Shown here piece after piece: positions 52,054-61,029 of a stretch of 64,000 nucleotides of DNA. The notes beneath the pieces are model-generated. The model saw only the letters and a program-made list of their open reading frames with translations, was not told where the DNA came from and searched no databases. Origin of the DNA: JAJDTT01 sp965116695 (GTDB taxonomy: Bacteria; Acidobacteriota; UBA6911; RPQK01; JAJDTT01); contig OZ220706.1 of assembly GCA_965116695.1 (NCBI GenBank), positions 124,001 through 188,000 on the forward strand. Direction: 5' to 3'. Position numbers and translations under genes: made by a program. The stretch's first letter is position 1. Each line of letters opens with the position of its first letter.

Positions 52054-52932
52054 TCATAGGGACCGGACGTCGGCCGAGTCTCTCAGTCCATCGCCGATGA
52101 AATTGACGGCCAGCACCGTCAGCGCGATGGCGGCTCCGGGAGCCATCCAGAGCCAGGGCATGCCGGCCAGGACCGTCGGCGACTGGGCCTCGTTGAGCAT
52201 CCCGCCCCAACTCGGCGTGGGAGGAGGGACCCCCAGCCCCAGAAAGCTGAGGGCCGCCTCCAGCAGGATGGCGTTGGCGAATCCGAAGGTGGCGATGACG
52301 CTCAGAGGGCCCACGGTGTTGGGCAGGATGTGCCGCAGGATGACGCGCGCGTGGCCGTTGCCCAGGGACCGCGCCGCCACGATGAACTCCTTCTCCCGGA
52401 GCACCAGGACCTCTCCCCGCACGACCCTGCAGGTGCTGGACCAGCCCAGCAGCCCGATGACCAGGGTGACCGAGGCGAGACTGGGACCCAGGAGGGAGAC
52501 GAAGAGCATCACCATGAGCAGAACCGGGATGCTCATCATGACTTCGGTGGCCCTCATGACGGCCTGATCGACGGGACCGCCCGAATATCCCGCCAGCGCT
52601 CCCAGCAGCGAGCCGATCAGCGTGGAGAGGGCGACCGCCAGGATTCCCACGGTCAGCGAGGTGCGGCTGCCATGGATCACGCGGCTCCAGACGTCCCTTC
52701 CGATCAGGTCCGTCCCCAGCCAATGGACCGCGTCCGGCGCCTGGTTGAGATGCTCCAATTCCGTGTGGAAGGGGTCGTGCCGGCCCACCCAGGGAGCCAG
52801 AAGGGCGGCCAGGATGATGACTCCCAGGAAGACCGCACCGCCGCAGGCGAGCCGATGGCGGAGGAATCGCGCCCAGGGCCCGGGGCCCCGGCGGGTTCTC
52901 GCCGGTCTTTGCTGGTCTGAGGTCAGATCCAT
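52054..52932 (-). CDS. Dipeptide/oligopeptide-type ABC transporter permease (DppC/OppC-like)
   Basis: The 292-aa protein has a cytoplasmic N-terminal stretch, then a first helix (AVFLGVIILAALLAPWVG). The OppC-type extracytoplasmic loop FHTELEHLNQAPDAVHWLGTDLIGRDVWSRVIHG is followed by five more helices and the ABC permease EAA loop AARSLGNGHARVILRHILPN that contacts the ATPase. ATG 52932 overlaps the upstream OppB-like gene by 10 bp. It is the last gene of the minus-strand importer operon. No ATPase gene follows it (the next gene is convergent), so it must share an ATPase encoded elsewhere. Confidence 0.92.
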   Translation of the reverse strand: MDLTSDQQRPARTRRGPGPWARFLRHRLACGGAVFLGVIILAALLAPWVGRHDPFHTELEHLNQAPDAVHWLGTDLIGRDVWSRVIHGSRTSLTVGILAVALSTLIGSLLGALAGYSGGPVDQAVMRATEVMMSIPVLLMVMLFVSLLGPSLASVTLVIGLLGWSSTCRVVRGEVLVLREKEFIVAARSLGNGHARVILRHILPNTVGPLSVIATFGFANAILLEAALSFLGLGVPPPTPSWGGMLNEAQSPTVLAGMPWLWMAPGAAIALTVLAVNFIGDGLRDSADVRSL

Positions 52933-53906
52933 GTCTTCTGCTTCTGCGTGAAACGGACTCTCGGGTCGGCGACGGCGTAGGCGATGTCCGCAGCGAGAGT
53001 GCTGATCAGGACGCCGATCCCCACCACCAGGACGACTCCCATGAGCATGGAGGGGTCGCGGTCCGCGGCCGCCCGGACGGCCATGAACCCCATACCCGGC
53101 CAGGCGAAGACCTGTTCCGTGATCACCGCTCCCACCACCAACTCCGGCAGCAGGAATCCCAGGACGCTGATGATGGGGATGAGGGCGTTCCTCAGGACGT
53201 GCCGCAGGAAGACGACCCGCTGGGATAATCCCTTGCCTCGGGCGGTGGTCACGTGGTCCTCGCGCAGGACCTCCAGCAGGCTGCTCCGGGTGTGGCGCAT
53301 CAACAGGGCCGCGTTCCGCAGTCCCAGGACCGTGGCCGGCAGCATCAGGTGCCGAATCTGATCGGCCAGGTTGGGGACGGCGCCCAGGGTCGCCATTCCG
53401 CCCGTCGGAAGCAGCCGCAGATGCACGCCGAAGAGATAGATGGCCAACAGGCCCAGGAAAAAGGTCGGGGTCGAGATCAGCAGCATGGTGACGGAACTGA
53501 GGGCGTAGTCCAGCCGCGAGTGTTGTTTGAGCGCGGCCAGCGCGCCGAATGGGATTCCGACGACGAGACCGATCAGCAGGGCCGCGCCCATGAGTTTCAG
53601 GCTGACGGGCAGGCGCGTCCGCAGCTCGTCGCCCACCGACCGGCGGGTCGCCACCGAGTATCCCAGATCTCCTTGGACCAGACCCGACAGCCACTTCACG
53701 TACTGGACGGGAATCGGTTGATCCAGGCCCAGCTCGCGGCGGCGCTCCTCGATCCATTCCGGCGACTGCTGGGCCAGGATGCTGGGATCGATCCGGGCCA
53801 GAATCGGGTCTCCGGGAGCGAGCGCCAAGGCCGCGAAGGCGACGAAGGTGATCCCCAGCAGGACCGGGATCGCAATGAGCAGGCGGCGGAGCAGGTAACG
53901 GCCCAT
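52923..53906 (-). CDS. Dipeptide/oligopeptide-type ABC transporter permease (DppB/OppB-like)
   Basis: The 327-aa protein opens with the family-typical YLLRRLLIAIPVLLGITFVAF, then the LGLDQPIPVQYVKWLSGLVQGDLGYS periplasmic loop with LDQP and GDLG(Y/R)S motifs, and five further helices. The EAA loop is ARGKGLSQRVVFLRHVLRNAL. With the OppC-like subunit it forms the membrane channel for peptides, opines or oligosaccharides. It starts 10 bp after the substrate-binding protein gene and overlaps the next gene by 10 bp. Confidence 0.93.
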   Translation of the reverse strand: MGRYLLRRLLIAIPVLLGITFVAFAALALAPGDPILARIDPSILAQQSPEWIEERRRELGLDQPIPVQYVKWLSGLVQGDLGYSVATRRSVGDELRTRLPVSLKLMGAALLIGLVVGIPFGALAALKQHSRLDYALSSVTMLLISTPTFFLGLLAIYLFGVHLRLLPTGGMATLGAVPNLADQIRHLMLPATVLGLRNAALLMRHTRSSLLEVLREDHVTTARGKGLSQRVVFLRHVLRNALIPIISVLGFLLPELVVGAVITEQVFAWPGMGFMAVRAAADRDPSMLMGVVLVVGIGVLISTLAADIAYAVADPRVRFTQKQKTWI

Positions 53907-53916
53907 GGATGGCCTT

Positions 53917-55536
53917 CTACGGATTCAGGGTCCAGGTCTCGACGTTGCCGAATGTCCGGCGTGCGTCGCGGTGCAGAGCGAAACCTCCCCCCAGCCGCCG
54001 GTGACGCGCGTGGACCTCGTCGAGCGCCCAGAGAGGCAGAATGGGCAGGTCGCGGTTCAGCAGGCGGGCGGCCTGGAAGTAGAGGTCGCGCCGCCGGTCC
54101 GGGTCCACGGTGGCCGTCGCTTCCGCGAAGTAACGATCCAGATCGCAATTCGTATAGCCGTACTGCCAGTCGTGCCGTTGGCAGTTGAAGTAAGTGGAGG
54201 TCACATGAGGGCCGAGGCCGTAAGCGCCGCCGTGGGAACCGGACATCTCGTACGTTTCCCGCTGCTCGTAGCGGCGGGCGATGTACGCCGTCGACTCCAT
54301 GGCATGCAACTCCAGCCTCAGTCCCAGGGCTCTCAACTGCTGTCCGATGATGGGATAGATCTGAGCCGCGCTGGGATAGGTCTGGTCGTAGATGAGGCGC
54401 AGCGGCGTCGCCGTGTCGAAGCCCGATGCCCTCAGCAATCTCTTGGCCCTTTCCAGGTCATGCTCGTAGGGATCCAGTCTCGCATCCGGCTCCATGCCCA
54501 GCGGGATCCCCTCCATGGGCTTGGCGCGGCCCCGGAAGAGGGTCCGGGCGACGATCTTCCGGTCGATGGCGCAGTAGATGGCCTGGCGCAAACGCCGGTC
54601 CTGAACCAGGGGGCGGTCCAGGGGGAACCCCACCGAGATCATGCCGATGCCGGGTCGGGTCGTCGTCTCCAGATGGGACAGATCCGCCAACCGGTCGTAG
54701 TCCAGCAACTGGAGCCGCATTCCCAGGTCCAGCTCGCCGCTCTCCAGTTGCGCCACCGTCACCTCGGGCCGGAGGCGCTTCATGTAGACCTTGCGGATCG
54801 AGGGGGCGCCCCGGAAGTATTCCGGGTTCGACTCCAACTCCACGTAGAGGTCGGTGAGGTATTTCACGAAGCGAAAGGGGCCGGTTCCCACCGGACGAGT
54901 GGTGGTGAAGGAAGCCGACTGCACGGCGTCGGGCTCGACTCCCGCCAGGAGGTGGGACGGCATGATCACCATGGAGGGCTCGGCGAGCTTCCGCAGGAAC
55001 GTGACGTCGGGTCCCCGAAGCGTGATTCGGAGCGTGAAGCCGTCGAGCGCCTCCAGTCCCTCCAGCCTGTCGGAGTTTCCCTCCTCATAGGCTTCCGCTC
55101 CGGCGATGGCCCCCGCGTACTTGACGTACCGGTAGGGTTCCAGGAGCTGGCGGCTGAGGCTGAACACCACGTCCCGGGCGGTGAAGGGTTCGCCGTCGTG
55201 CCAGTGGACGTCCCGCCGCAAACGGAACGTGTAGATCCGGGCGTCGGGGGAAACCTCCCAACTCTCGGCCAGGTCGGGAAGTATGGTCGCCAGGTCCGGT
55301 CCGAGCCGGACCAGTTTGTTGAAGACGAGAAAGAAAATGACGGCCTGACTGAAGGTTTCGTATCCGGACGGGTGCCACATGGGTGTCAGGTCTCCCTGCC
55401 ACGCGAAACGGAGGCTCTCGGATCGGTCGGCGCCGGTGTGGGGAGCGGCACCCGGGTCGATTCCGGGGGCGCACGACGAGGTCCATGCCAGCAGAAAGAC
55501 CAGCTTGGGCACCAGGAGGCTGCGGTTATGAATCAT
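53917..55536 (-). CDS. ABC transporter substrate-binding lipoprotein (family 5, DppA/OppA-like)
   Basis: The 539-aa protein has a lipobox SSC (MIHNRSLLVPKLVFLLAWTSSC, Cys at residue 22) and the SBP_bac_5 pattern: LVRLGPDLATILPDLAESWEVSPDARIYTFRLR, VHWHDGEPFTARDVVFSL, the central VGTGPFRFVKY loop and a C-terminal LPILPLWALDEVHA. Proteins of this group deliver peptides, but also nickel, opines or glycosides, to OppBC-type permeases. Its start overlaps the end of the Gfo/Idh gene by 11 bp, tying oxidoreductase and importer together. That argues for a sugar-derived rather than peptide substrate. Confidence 0.92.
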   Translation of the reverse strand: MIHNRSLLVPKLVFLLAWTSSCAPGIDPGAAPHTGADRSESLRFAWQGDLTPMWHPSGYETFSQAVIFFLVFNKLVRLGPDLATILPDLAESWEVSPDARIYTFRLRRDVHWHDGEPFTARDVVFSLSRQLLEPYRYVKYAGAIAGAEAYEEGNSDRLEGLEALDGFTLRITLRGPDVTFLRKLAEPSMVIMPSHLLAGVEPDAVQSASFTTTRPVGTGPFRFVKYLTDLYVELESNPEYFRGAPSIRKVYMKRLRPEVTVAQLESGELDLGMRLQLLDYDRLADLSHLETTTRPGIGMISVGFPLDRPLVQDRRLRQAIYCAIDRKIVARTLFRGRAKPMEGIPLGMEPDARLDPYEHDLERAKRLLRASGFDTATPLRLIYDQTYPSAAQIYPIIGQQLRALGLRLELHAMESTAYIARRYEQRETYEMSGSHGGAYGLGPHVTSTYFNCQRHDWQYGYTNCDLDRYFAEATATVDPDRRRDLYFQAARLLNRDLPILPLWALDEVHARHRRLGGGFALHRDARRTFGNVETWTLNP

Positions 55537-56668
55537 CGGCGGGCGGAGAGCCGTCTTTTGCGGCGGCGCGGTAGAAGGTGGAGCCGTCGGGATTCTGCCA
55601 CTGGAACGGAGGGCTCGTCTCTCGATTCTGAAGGGGCAGTCGAAGCTTGACGTTGCCTCTGCGGGACGATTCGTGGGTCGCCAGGATCAGCTCCAGGGCA
55701 TTCCGCGCCGTGATTCCGTTGGAGAGGGGCTCGCGGCCCGTTTCCACCGCCTCCAGCAGGTCTTCCAGCAGGTGAACCATGGGCGCGGTATGGTGCATCA
55801 TCTGGGGAAAGGGGTGTTCCAGGAGCTCCCGGAACACGCTCCCGGAGTTGGTCTTCCAGAGGCGGACTTCGGTGGTCCCGATGCTGAGCACGCCCTTGGT
55901 GCCGTTCACCTCCACCCGGTAGCCGGTGTGGCTGTCCCTGCCGTTGAAGAACGCCCGAATTCCATTCGGATACACGGCGTAGAGGCTGCCGCCCAGATCC
56001 CGTCCCCGCTGTGTGGGAATGGCCACCATGGATATTTCGGGATCTTCCGAGTGCCCCAGGACCCACGCCGGCGGCTCGTCTCCGGCCAGGTAGTTCACCA
56101 GGTCGAACCAGTGGGTTCCCGACAGGAAAAGGCGGCCGGGCCAGGTGGCGACGATGCTGAGGACCTGCCCGATGCCCCCCTCGTCCAGGAGGCGGCGGGA
56201 ACGGAGGATCAGAGGGTCGCCTCTGCGGGTGTGATTGACGGCCAAGCCGGTGCCGTTCTCCCGGCAGGACGCGATCATCCGGTCGGCCAGCGCCAACGTG
56301 GTGGTGAAGGGCTTCTCGCAGAAAATGCCCTTCACGCCGTTGGCGGCGCAGTCGACGACCTGGGGAGCGTGGAAATCCGGAGGGCTTGCGATGGCGACGA
56401 TCTCGGGACGCTCGGCCTTGAGCATCTCGCGGTGGTCCGAATAGAGGGCATCGACTCCCCATCGCCTCCCGAAATCCTCCAGGCGTTCCCGGTCCGGATC
56501 CGCACCCGCCTCCAACCGGGTGCGCGGATGTGTCTTCAGGATCTCCGCGTGTCCGAAAGGAAGCAGGATGCGTCCCGGCGCGTCCTGGAGCTCGTCCATG
56601 CAGTAGCTGCCCATGGAGCCGCACCCGATGAGGGCGGCAGTATAGATCTTGCCGGGCTCGTAGACCAT
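55526..56668 (-). CDS. Gfo/Idh/MocA-family oxidoreductase, cytoplasmic
   Basis: The 380-aa protein starts with a Rossmann motif TAALIGCGSMGSYC near residue 12, the DALYSDHREML(K)/IVAIASPPDFHAPQV second strand region, and the signature Lys in CEKPFTTTLALADRMI, which binds nicotinamide and substrate. The C-terminal half is the alpha/beta sheet domain that defines substrate and dimerisation (NYLAGDEPPAWVLGHSE). The family oxidises or reduces sugars and inositols with NAD(P). No export signal. ATG 56668 follows GGGAGCG. It is the first gene of the importer operon, overlaps the binding-protein gene by 11 bp and is divergent from the aminotransferase. Confidence 0.92.
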   Translation of the reverse strand: MVYEPGKIYTAALIGCGSMGSYCMDELQDAPGRILLPFGHAEILKTHPRTRLEAGADPDRERLEDFGRRWGVDALYSDHREMLKAERPEIVAIASPPDFHAPQVVDCAANGVKGIFCEKPFTTTLALADRMIASCRENGTGLAVNHTRRGDPLILRSRRLLDEGGIGQVLSIVATWPGRLFLSGTHWFDLVNYLAGDEPPAWVLGHSEDPEISMVAIPTQRGRDLGGSLYAVYPNGIRAFFNGRDSHTGYRVEVNGTKGVLSIGTTEVRLWKTNSGSVFRELLEHPFPQMMHHTAPMVHLLEDLLEAVETGREPLSNGITARNALELILATHESSRRGNVKLRLPLQNRETSPPFQWQNPDGSTFYRAAAKDGSPPADDS

Positions 56669-56879
56669 AGATTTCGCGCTCCCGAATTCGGAGGAGAATC
56701 CTTCTCAGGGCGCACCATCATATTGAATCGAGGTCGGCCGCGCGAGTCCCGTTGCCGGGCCCCGAACTCACCGGGTCCGGCCAACCGCGCATGTTGACCC
56801 GGCTCCGGCCGTTGGATATGTTTCGCTTCAATAACGGCGTGAAGTCCTACTTGAAATCCTGGGAGAAAGATCAGGCAAC

Positions 56880-58256
56880 TTGGGAGATGGGAAATTGCAA
56901 ATAGTGAATAAAAAAGGAAATAAAAGATTCTTGGGTCAGAAGATGTACGACCGGGCGCGGGAGCTCATCCCGGGCGCCACGCAACTTTACGGGAAGCGCC
57001 AGGAGATGACCGCTCCGGGGCAATGGCCGGCCTATTTCGCTCAGGCCCGGGGCTGTGAGACGGTGGACCCGGACGGGAATCACTACATCGACATGTCCAT
57101 GTGCGGCATCGGCGCCACGCTTCTGGGTTATGCCGATCCCGACGTGACCGAGGCGGTCGTTCGCCGGGTCCGCAACGGCTGCATGTCTTCGTTGAACCCT
57201 CCCGACGAGGTGGAGTTGGCCGAACTGATGCTGGAACTCCACCCCTGGGCCCAGATGGTCCGGTTCGGGCGGCTGGGCGGAGAGACCATGACCATGGCGG
57301 TGCGGATCGCCCGGGCCTATACCGGGCGGGACAAGGTGGCCTTTTGCGGCTACCACGGCTGGCACGACTGGTATCTGGCCGCCAACATTCCCGTGGACCC
57401 CGGCGAGGAGACGGTGGACCGGTTGGGAGGGGGACACCTGATGCCGGGCCTGGAACCGGCCGGAGTGCCCGGCGGGCTGGCCGGCACGGCCCTGCCCTTC
57501 ACCTACAACCGGATCGAGGAGCTCCGGGCCATCGTGGACCGCCACGGCTCGAGCCTGGCCGCCATCGTCATGGAGCCGACGCGCAACTTCGATCCCGATC
57601 CCGGCTTCTTGGAAGAGATTCGTGAATTGGCCACCCGTTGCGGCGCCTGCCTGATCATGGACGAGATCACCATCGGCTGGCGGCTCTGGCTGGGAGGCGC
57701 CCACCTCAAATACGGGTTGGAGCCGGACATGGCCGTGTTCGCCAAGACCACCGGAAACGGGCATCCCATCTCGGCGGTGGTGGGACGGCGCGAGATCATG
57801 CAGGCGGCCCAGAACAGCTTCATCTCCAGCGCGCTCTGGACGGAAGCGGTGGGGCCCGCGGCCGCGCTGGCCACCATCCGCAAGTTCCAGCGGGAGGACG
57901 TTCGCTCACACGTGGCCCGGATCGGGGAGTCGGCGCGCCAAGGCCTGAAGGAGCTGGGAGACCGTTGTGGCGTCCCCATCGGCGCCACCGGTCATCCGGC
58001 GCTCACCTTCTACCACTTCGACCACGCGCAAGCGGCCGCTCTCCAGACCCTTTGGACCGTGCGCATGCTGGACCGGGGATTCCTGGTGGCGGGAGGCTTC
58101 TATCCCACGTTTGCCCACCAGGAGACGCACGTGGAGCAGTTCCTGGAGGCGTGCGAACCGGTGTTCCAGGAACTGGCCGAGGCGATTCAGAAGGGCGATA
58201 TCGAGCCCCGGATCGGCGGGCCCGTGAAGCACACGGGGTTCCGGCGGCTGGTGTGA
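56880..58256 (+). CDS. Class III PLP aminotransferase, glutamate-1-semialdehyde-aminomutase-like
   Basis: The 458-aa protein has the class III pattern: ARELIPGATQLYGKRQ, YIDMSMCGIGATLLGYADPDV, RFGRLGGETMTMAVRIARAYTG, YHGWHDWY, ACLIMDEITIGWR (Asp binds the PLP nitrogen) and K289 in VFAKTTGNGHPISA (Schiff-base Lys). YHGWHDWY and IPGATQ are typical of the GSAM-like branch, which moves amino groups in sugar or amino-acid intermediates. Normal GSAM motifs such as GGAxGRR are altered, so a heme role is unlikely. The start is uncertain: TTG 56880, GTG 56904 or ATG 56943. The first 20 codons are strikingly AT-rich. Possible function: transaminase for an amino sugar made by the neighbouring oxidoreductases. 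Confidence 0.87.
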   Translation: MGDGKLQIVNKKGNKRFLGQKMYDRARELIPGATQLYGKRQEMTAPGQWPAYFAQARGCETVDPDGNHYIDMSMCGIGATLLGYADPDVTEAVVRRVRNGCMSSLNPPDEVELAELMLELHPWAQMVRFGRLGGETMTMAVRIARAYTGRDKVAFCGYHGWHDWYLAANIPVDPGEETVDRLGGGHLMPGLEPAGVPGGLAGTALPFTYNRIEELRAIVDRHGSSLAAIVMEPTRNFDPDPGFLEEIRELATRCGACLIMDEITIGWRLWLGGAHLKYGLEPDMAVFAKTTGNGHPISAVVGRREIMQAAQNSFISSALWTEAVGPAAALATIRKFQREDVRSHVARIGESARQGLKELGDRCGVPIGATGHPALTFYHFDHAQAAALQTLWTVRMLDRGFLVAGGFYPTFAHQETHVEQFLEACEPVFQELAEAIQKGDIEPRIGGPVKHTGFRRLV

Positions 58257-58276
58257 TCTCGCGTGGAAAATGCCAA

Positions 58277-58307
58277 AAAGAGGGCGCCCCTCGTGGGCGC
58301 CCTCTTT
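58277..58307. terminator. Bidirectional terminator/REP-like hairpin, 13-bp perfect stem
   Basis: AAAGAGGGCGCCC (58277-58289), loop CTCGT, GGGCGCCCTCTTT (58295-58307). It lies between convergent genes (stops 58256 and 58342), and both arms end in a short T run on the appropriate strand, so it fits a terminator for each gene. The 5-nt loop and GAGGGC core also match the dispersed palindromes of this window. Confidence 0.85.
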
Positions 58308-58341
58308 CGTCTTTTCTTCACGTCTTGGCGCCGTTCGGCGC

Positions 58342-59661
58342 TCAACCGGCCTGGATGGTCCGCTTCACCGGATCGAAGGTCATGCGCTGGCCGGCCCAAT
58401 AGGCATCATTGGACATGATGCAGGCGATGGAGTGGGCGTAGCCGGCGTCGACCGTGGCGTAGAGCCTCTTGGGATCCCGCTGCCGGACCGCGTCGAGCCA
58501 GTTGGCCATGTGGCTGACCTCGCCCGGCGCATCGGGGACCTCGACCACGTCGGCCACCTTCCCGTCGGCCTTGACACCCTTGCCCGAGAATTGCCAACCG
58601 TGAGACGGATCGGCGTTGGGCTCCTCCTTGCCCTGTTTCCAATCCATTCCGCCGCCCGGCGAGAAGCTGCCCAGGGTGCCGTGGACCTGCGTCGCCTTGC
58701 CGTAGCCGTTGATGAGATTGGTGGAGTAGACGGCCAGGAGATTCTTGCCGTTCTTCTCGTACTCCAGGGCGACTTCCATCGTGTCCGGATTCTCTCTCCA
58801 GTCCTTGTACCGGTAGATGCCGCCATGGGCCACGGCGCTCAGCGGCGTCGCCACCCCGGCCAACATGTGGGCCAAGTCGATGCCGTGAGTCATCCACTGG
58901 TCGATGATGCCGCTGGAGAAGTCCTTCCAGAGGCGGAAGCAGCGAAAGATCCTGGCATCGAAGGGACGATCGGGTTTTCCCATGAGCCAGCTCTTCCAAT
59001 CCACGTCGCTCTCCTTGACCATGGCGCGCTGTTCGGCTCGCCCGGCCCAACGGTAGGGACTGTAGGCGTTCCAGAGGATGTCCACCTTGATCACGTCGCC
59101 GATGATGCCGTCGGCGATCATCTTGGCGGCCTGCCGGTACTTGGGCCAGGAGCGCCTCTGGGTCCCGATCTGAACAATGGTTCCGGCCTCGTTGACCGCG
59201 TCCAGGGCGTCGTTGGCCTCTTCCAGGACATTGGACATGGGCTTTTCGCAGTAGGCGTCCTTGCCGGCCTTGGCGGCCGCCGTCAGGACCTGGGCGTGGG
59301 CGTGATCGGGAGTGGCGATGATGACGGCGTCCACGTCGGCGTCGGCCAGGATCTCTTCGTGGTGGCGGTACACCTTGGGAGCCTGTCCCTGGTTCTCCGT
59401 AACGAACTTGTTGGCTTTGTCTCGATGGTAGCTCCAGAGATCGGCGATCGCCGTCAGGTGAGCGTTGAAACGATTGTTATGGGCAAAAAAGTTCTTAAGG
59501 AGGCTCGTGCCGCGGCCGCCCGGACCCACGATTCCCACGTTGAGCCGGTTGTTCACGTTACGGGCGCTGGCGATTCCGGGGAACCCGGCGACGGCCAATC
59601 CTGCTCCCGCTCCTGCGGAACGAGACAGAAACCGGCGGCGGCTGATGGATGACTTGCTCAT
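58342..59661 (-). CDS. Tat-exported Gfo/Idh/MocA-family oxidoreductase
   Basis: The 439-aa protein starts at ATG 59661 behind AGGAGT and carries a Tat signal (SRRRFLSRSAGAGAGLAVAG). The Rossmann motif NVGIVGPGGRGTSLL follows (residues about 42-55), then TPDHAHAQV and the catalytic-region Lys in CEKPMSNVLEEANDAL. The C-terminal domain runs through WRENPDTMEVALEYEKNG, LLAVYSTNLINGYG and HGTLGSFSPGGGMDWKQG. Tat export implies cofactor binding and folding before transport to the periplasm. Many Planctomycetes/Acidobacteriota carry numerous such paralogs acting on glycans; the reaction is unknown. It is a single gene between the terminator at 58277 and the ltaE operon. Confidence 0.9.
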   Translation of the reverse strand: MSKSSISRRRFLSRSAGAGAGLAVAGFPGIASARNVNNRLNVGIVGPGGRGTSLLKNFFAHNNRFNAHLTAIADLWSYHRDKANKFVTENQGQAPKVYRHHEEILADADVDAVIIATPDHAHAQVLTAAAKAGKDAYCEKPMSNVLEEANDALDAVNEAGTIVQIGTQRRSWPKYRQAAKMIADGIIGDVIKVDILWNAYSPYRWAGRAEQRAMVKESDVDWKSWLMGKPDRPFDARIFRCFRLWKDFSSGIIDQWMTHGIDLAHMLAGVATPLSAVAHGGIYRYKDWRENPDTMEVALEYEKNGKNLLAVYSTNLINGYGKATQVHGTLGSFSPGGGMDWKQGKEEPNADPSHGWQFSGKGVKADGKVADVVEVPDAPGEVSHMANWLDAVRQRDPKRLYATVDAGYAHSIACIMSNDAYWAGQRMTFDPVKRTIQAG

Positions 59662-59786
59662 GACGACTCCTTTTTTCCGGTGCATGGCTCCCGCTTCGAG
59701 GGCGCTCGAAGACGGGAATAGGACGATTATGGACGCCGGCCCCTGCGGTCGACTGTCCCGATTTTAGCGGAACCGGTGCCGGAGGA

Positions 59787-61025
59787 TCAAGCCTCCGCGG
59801 CGAGTTTGGCCACGGTGGCCCAGAGTCCCGAGGGGAGGTATTTGTCCCATCCCGACCAGCTCTCGATGGAGGTGGACTCCCAGAGGACGACGGCCCGGGA
59901 TCCCGCTTCACGAGCCGCCCGAACACCCGCTTCCAACCGCGCCGAGCCCTCCCCGAGGCCGAGCTGGTCCATGTTGTAGCAGTAGATTCCGGCCAGGATG
60001 CCGCTGCCGCCGCCCGCCGAGTGCCTGGCCTGACGGATTTGGCGTTTCACCTCCTCCGGGTCGAGCCGGGCCAGGTTCCATTCGGGCAGCATGATGTGCG
60101 CCTCCTGGCAGAGACCCCCGGCGAGCCAGGAGGTCCAGTCCACCAGCGCGCCCCGGAGGGCGTCGGTCCGGACCCGCCAGAGGCGCGTCTCCTCCAGGAG
60201 TCCGTCACGGACATAGCGGGGCCAGTCCGGCAGGGCCTGGCTCAGCGGGCTCTCCGGCGACACCAGCACGCTCACCGGGTGTTCACCACCGCTGGCCCTC
60301 CGCTGCCGGTCCAGCTCCGCCATGAACCGGCTGACGTAAGCAGCCCGGTGGCGAATCCAGGCATCGCTGTGGTTGGGCTGCTCCCTGGGGTCGACTCCGT
60401 GGGTTTGCCGGTAACTCGCCAGGGCCGGCTCTTCATAGCCGTAGCGGCAGACGCCGTGGCGGTCCAGTTGCGGAGGCAGATTCTCGTCGATCCGGGGCAG
60501 CTGGCGAACGAAGTCCAGCAGGACGCCCCGGAAGCCGTAGGACATGAGCTCCTCGACGACCGCCAGCTTGTGGCGGCGCACCTCGGGATAGGCGAAACCG
60601 AGGCGGGAGGACCTGCGATGACCATCCCGGGCCACCGCGTGGTACTCCGGATGCTCCCGGGCAAAACGGGTCAGCGAGACTTGGCCGTGGGACTCTTCGT
60701 AGGGGCTGTACCAGACCCAGGGTTCCAAACCGGCTCCGAGAGTGCACTCCACGGCCTCTTCCAGAAGGTTCCAGGTCGAGTAGTCGGTCTCGGCCAGGGT
60801 GACCTTCCAGTATTCGGGGACCTCGCACGCTTCCCGGTCCTCACCCCGAAAGGTGTCCTCGAGACGGCTGGGGTAGAAGACCCGGGAGCCGCAGTTGGCA
60901 CGCCAGTAGATCCTGCGGATTCCCCCGGCGGCGCAGGCGTCCGCGATCCGGCGAACCCCCACCCTCCCCCAATTGCCCCAGGCGGCGGCCCAATCGGGGT
61001 GCGTGACGACGGTGTCGATGATCAT
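59787..61025 (-). CDS. Probable TIM-barrel glycosidase-like protein, unrecognised family
   Basis: The 412-aa protein starts at ATG 61025, 4 bp after the ltaE stop. Alternating strand-helix pattern: RRIADACAAGGIRRIYWRANCGS, LLEEAVECTLGAGLEPWVWYSPYEES, VVEELMSYGFRGVLLDFVRQLP, PVSVLVSPESPLS, and GILAGIYCYNMDQLG. This matches the (beta/alpha)8 GHL10-like class of putative glycosidases. D and E residues at barrel-strand ends (LLDF, SPES) are candidate acids, unproved. It has no signal peptide. The plan resembles the 622-aa protein at 50160 but without the inserted beta domain. The tight coupling to a threonine aldolase gene is unexplained. Confidence 0.68.
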   Translation of the reverse strand: MIIDTVVTHPDWAAAWGNWGRVGVRRIADACAAGGIRRIYWRANCGSRVFYPSRLEDTFRGEDREACEVPEYWKVTLAETDYSTWNLLEEAVECTLGAGLEPWVWYSPYEESHGQVSLTRFAREHPEYHAVARDGHRRSSRLGFAYPEVRRHKLAVVEELMSYGFRGVLLDFVRQLPRIDENLPPQLDRHGVCRYGYEEPALASYRQTHGVDPREQPNHSDAWIRHRAAYVSRFMAELDRQRRASGGEHPVSVLVSPESPLSQALPDWPRYVRDGLLEETRLWRVRTDALRGALVDWTSWLAGGLCQEAHIMLPEWNLARLDPEEVKRQIRQARHSAGGGSGILAGIYCYNMDQLGLGEGSARLEAGVRAAREAGSRAVVLWESTSIESWSGWDKYLPSGLWATVAKLAAEA

Positions 61026-61029
61026 GGAA

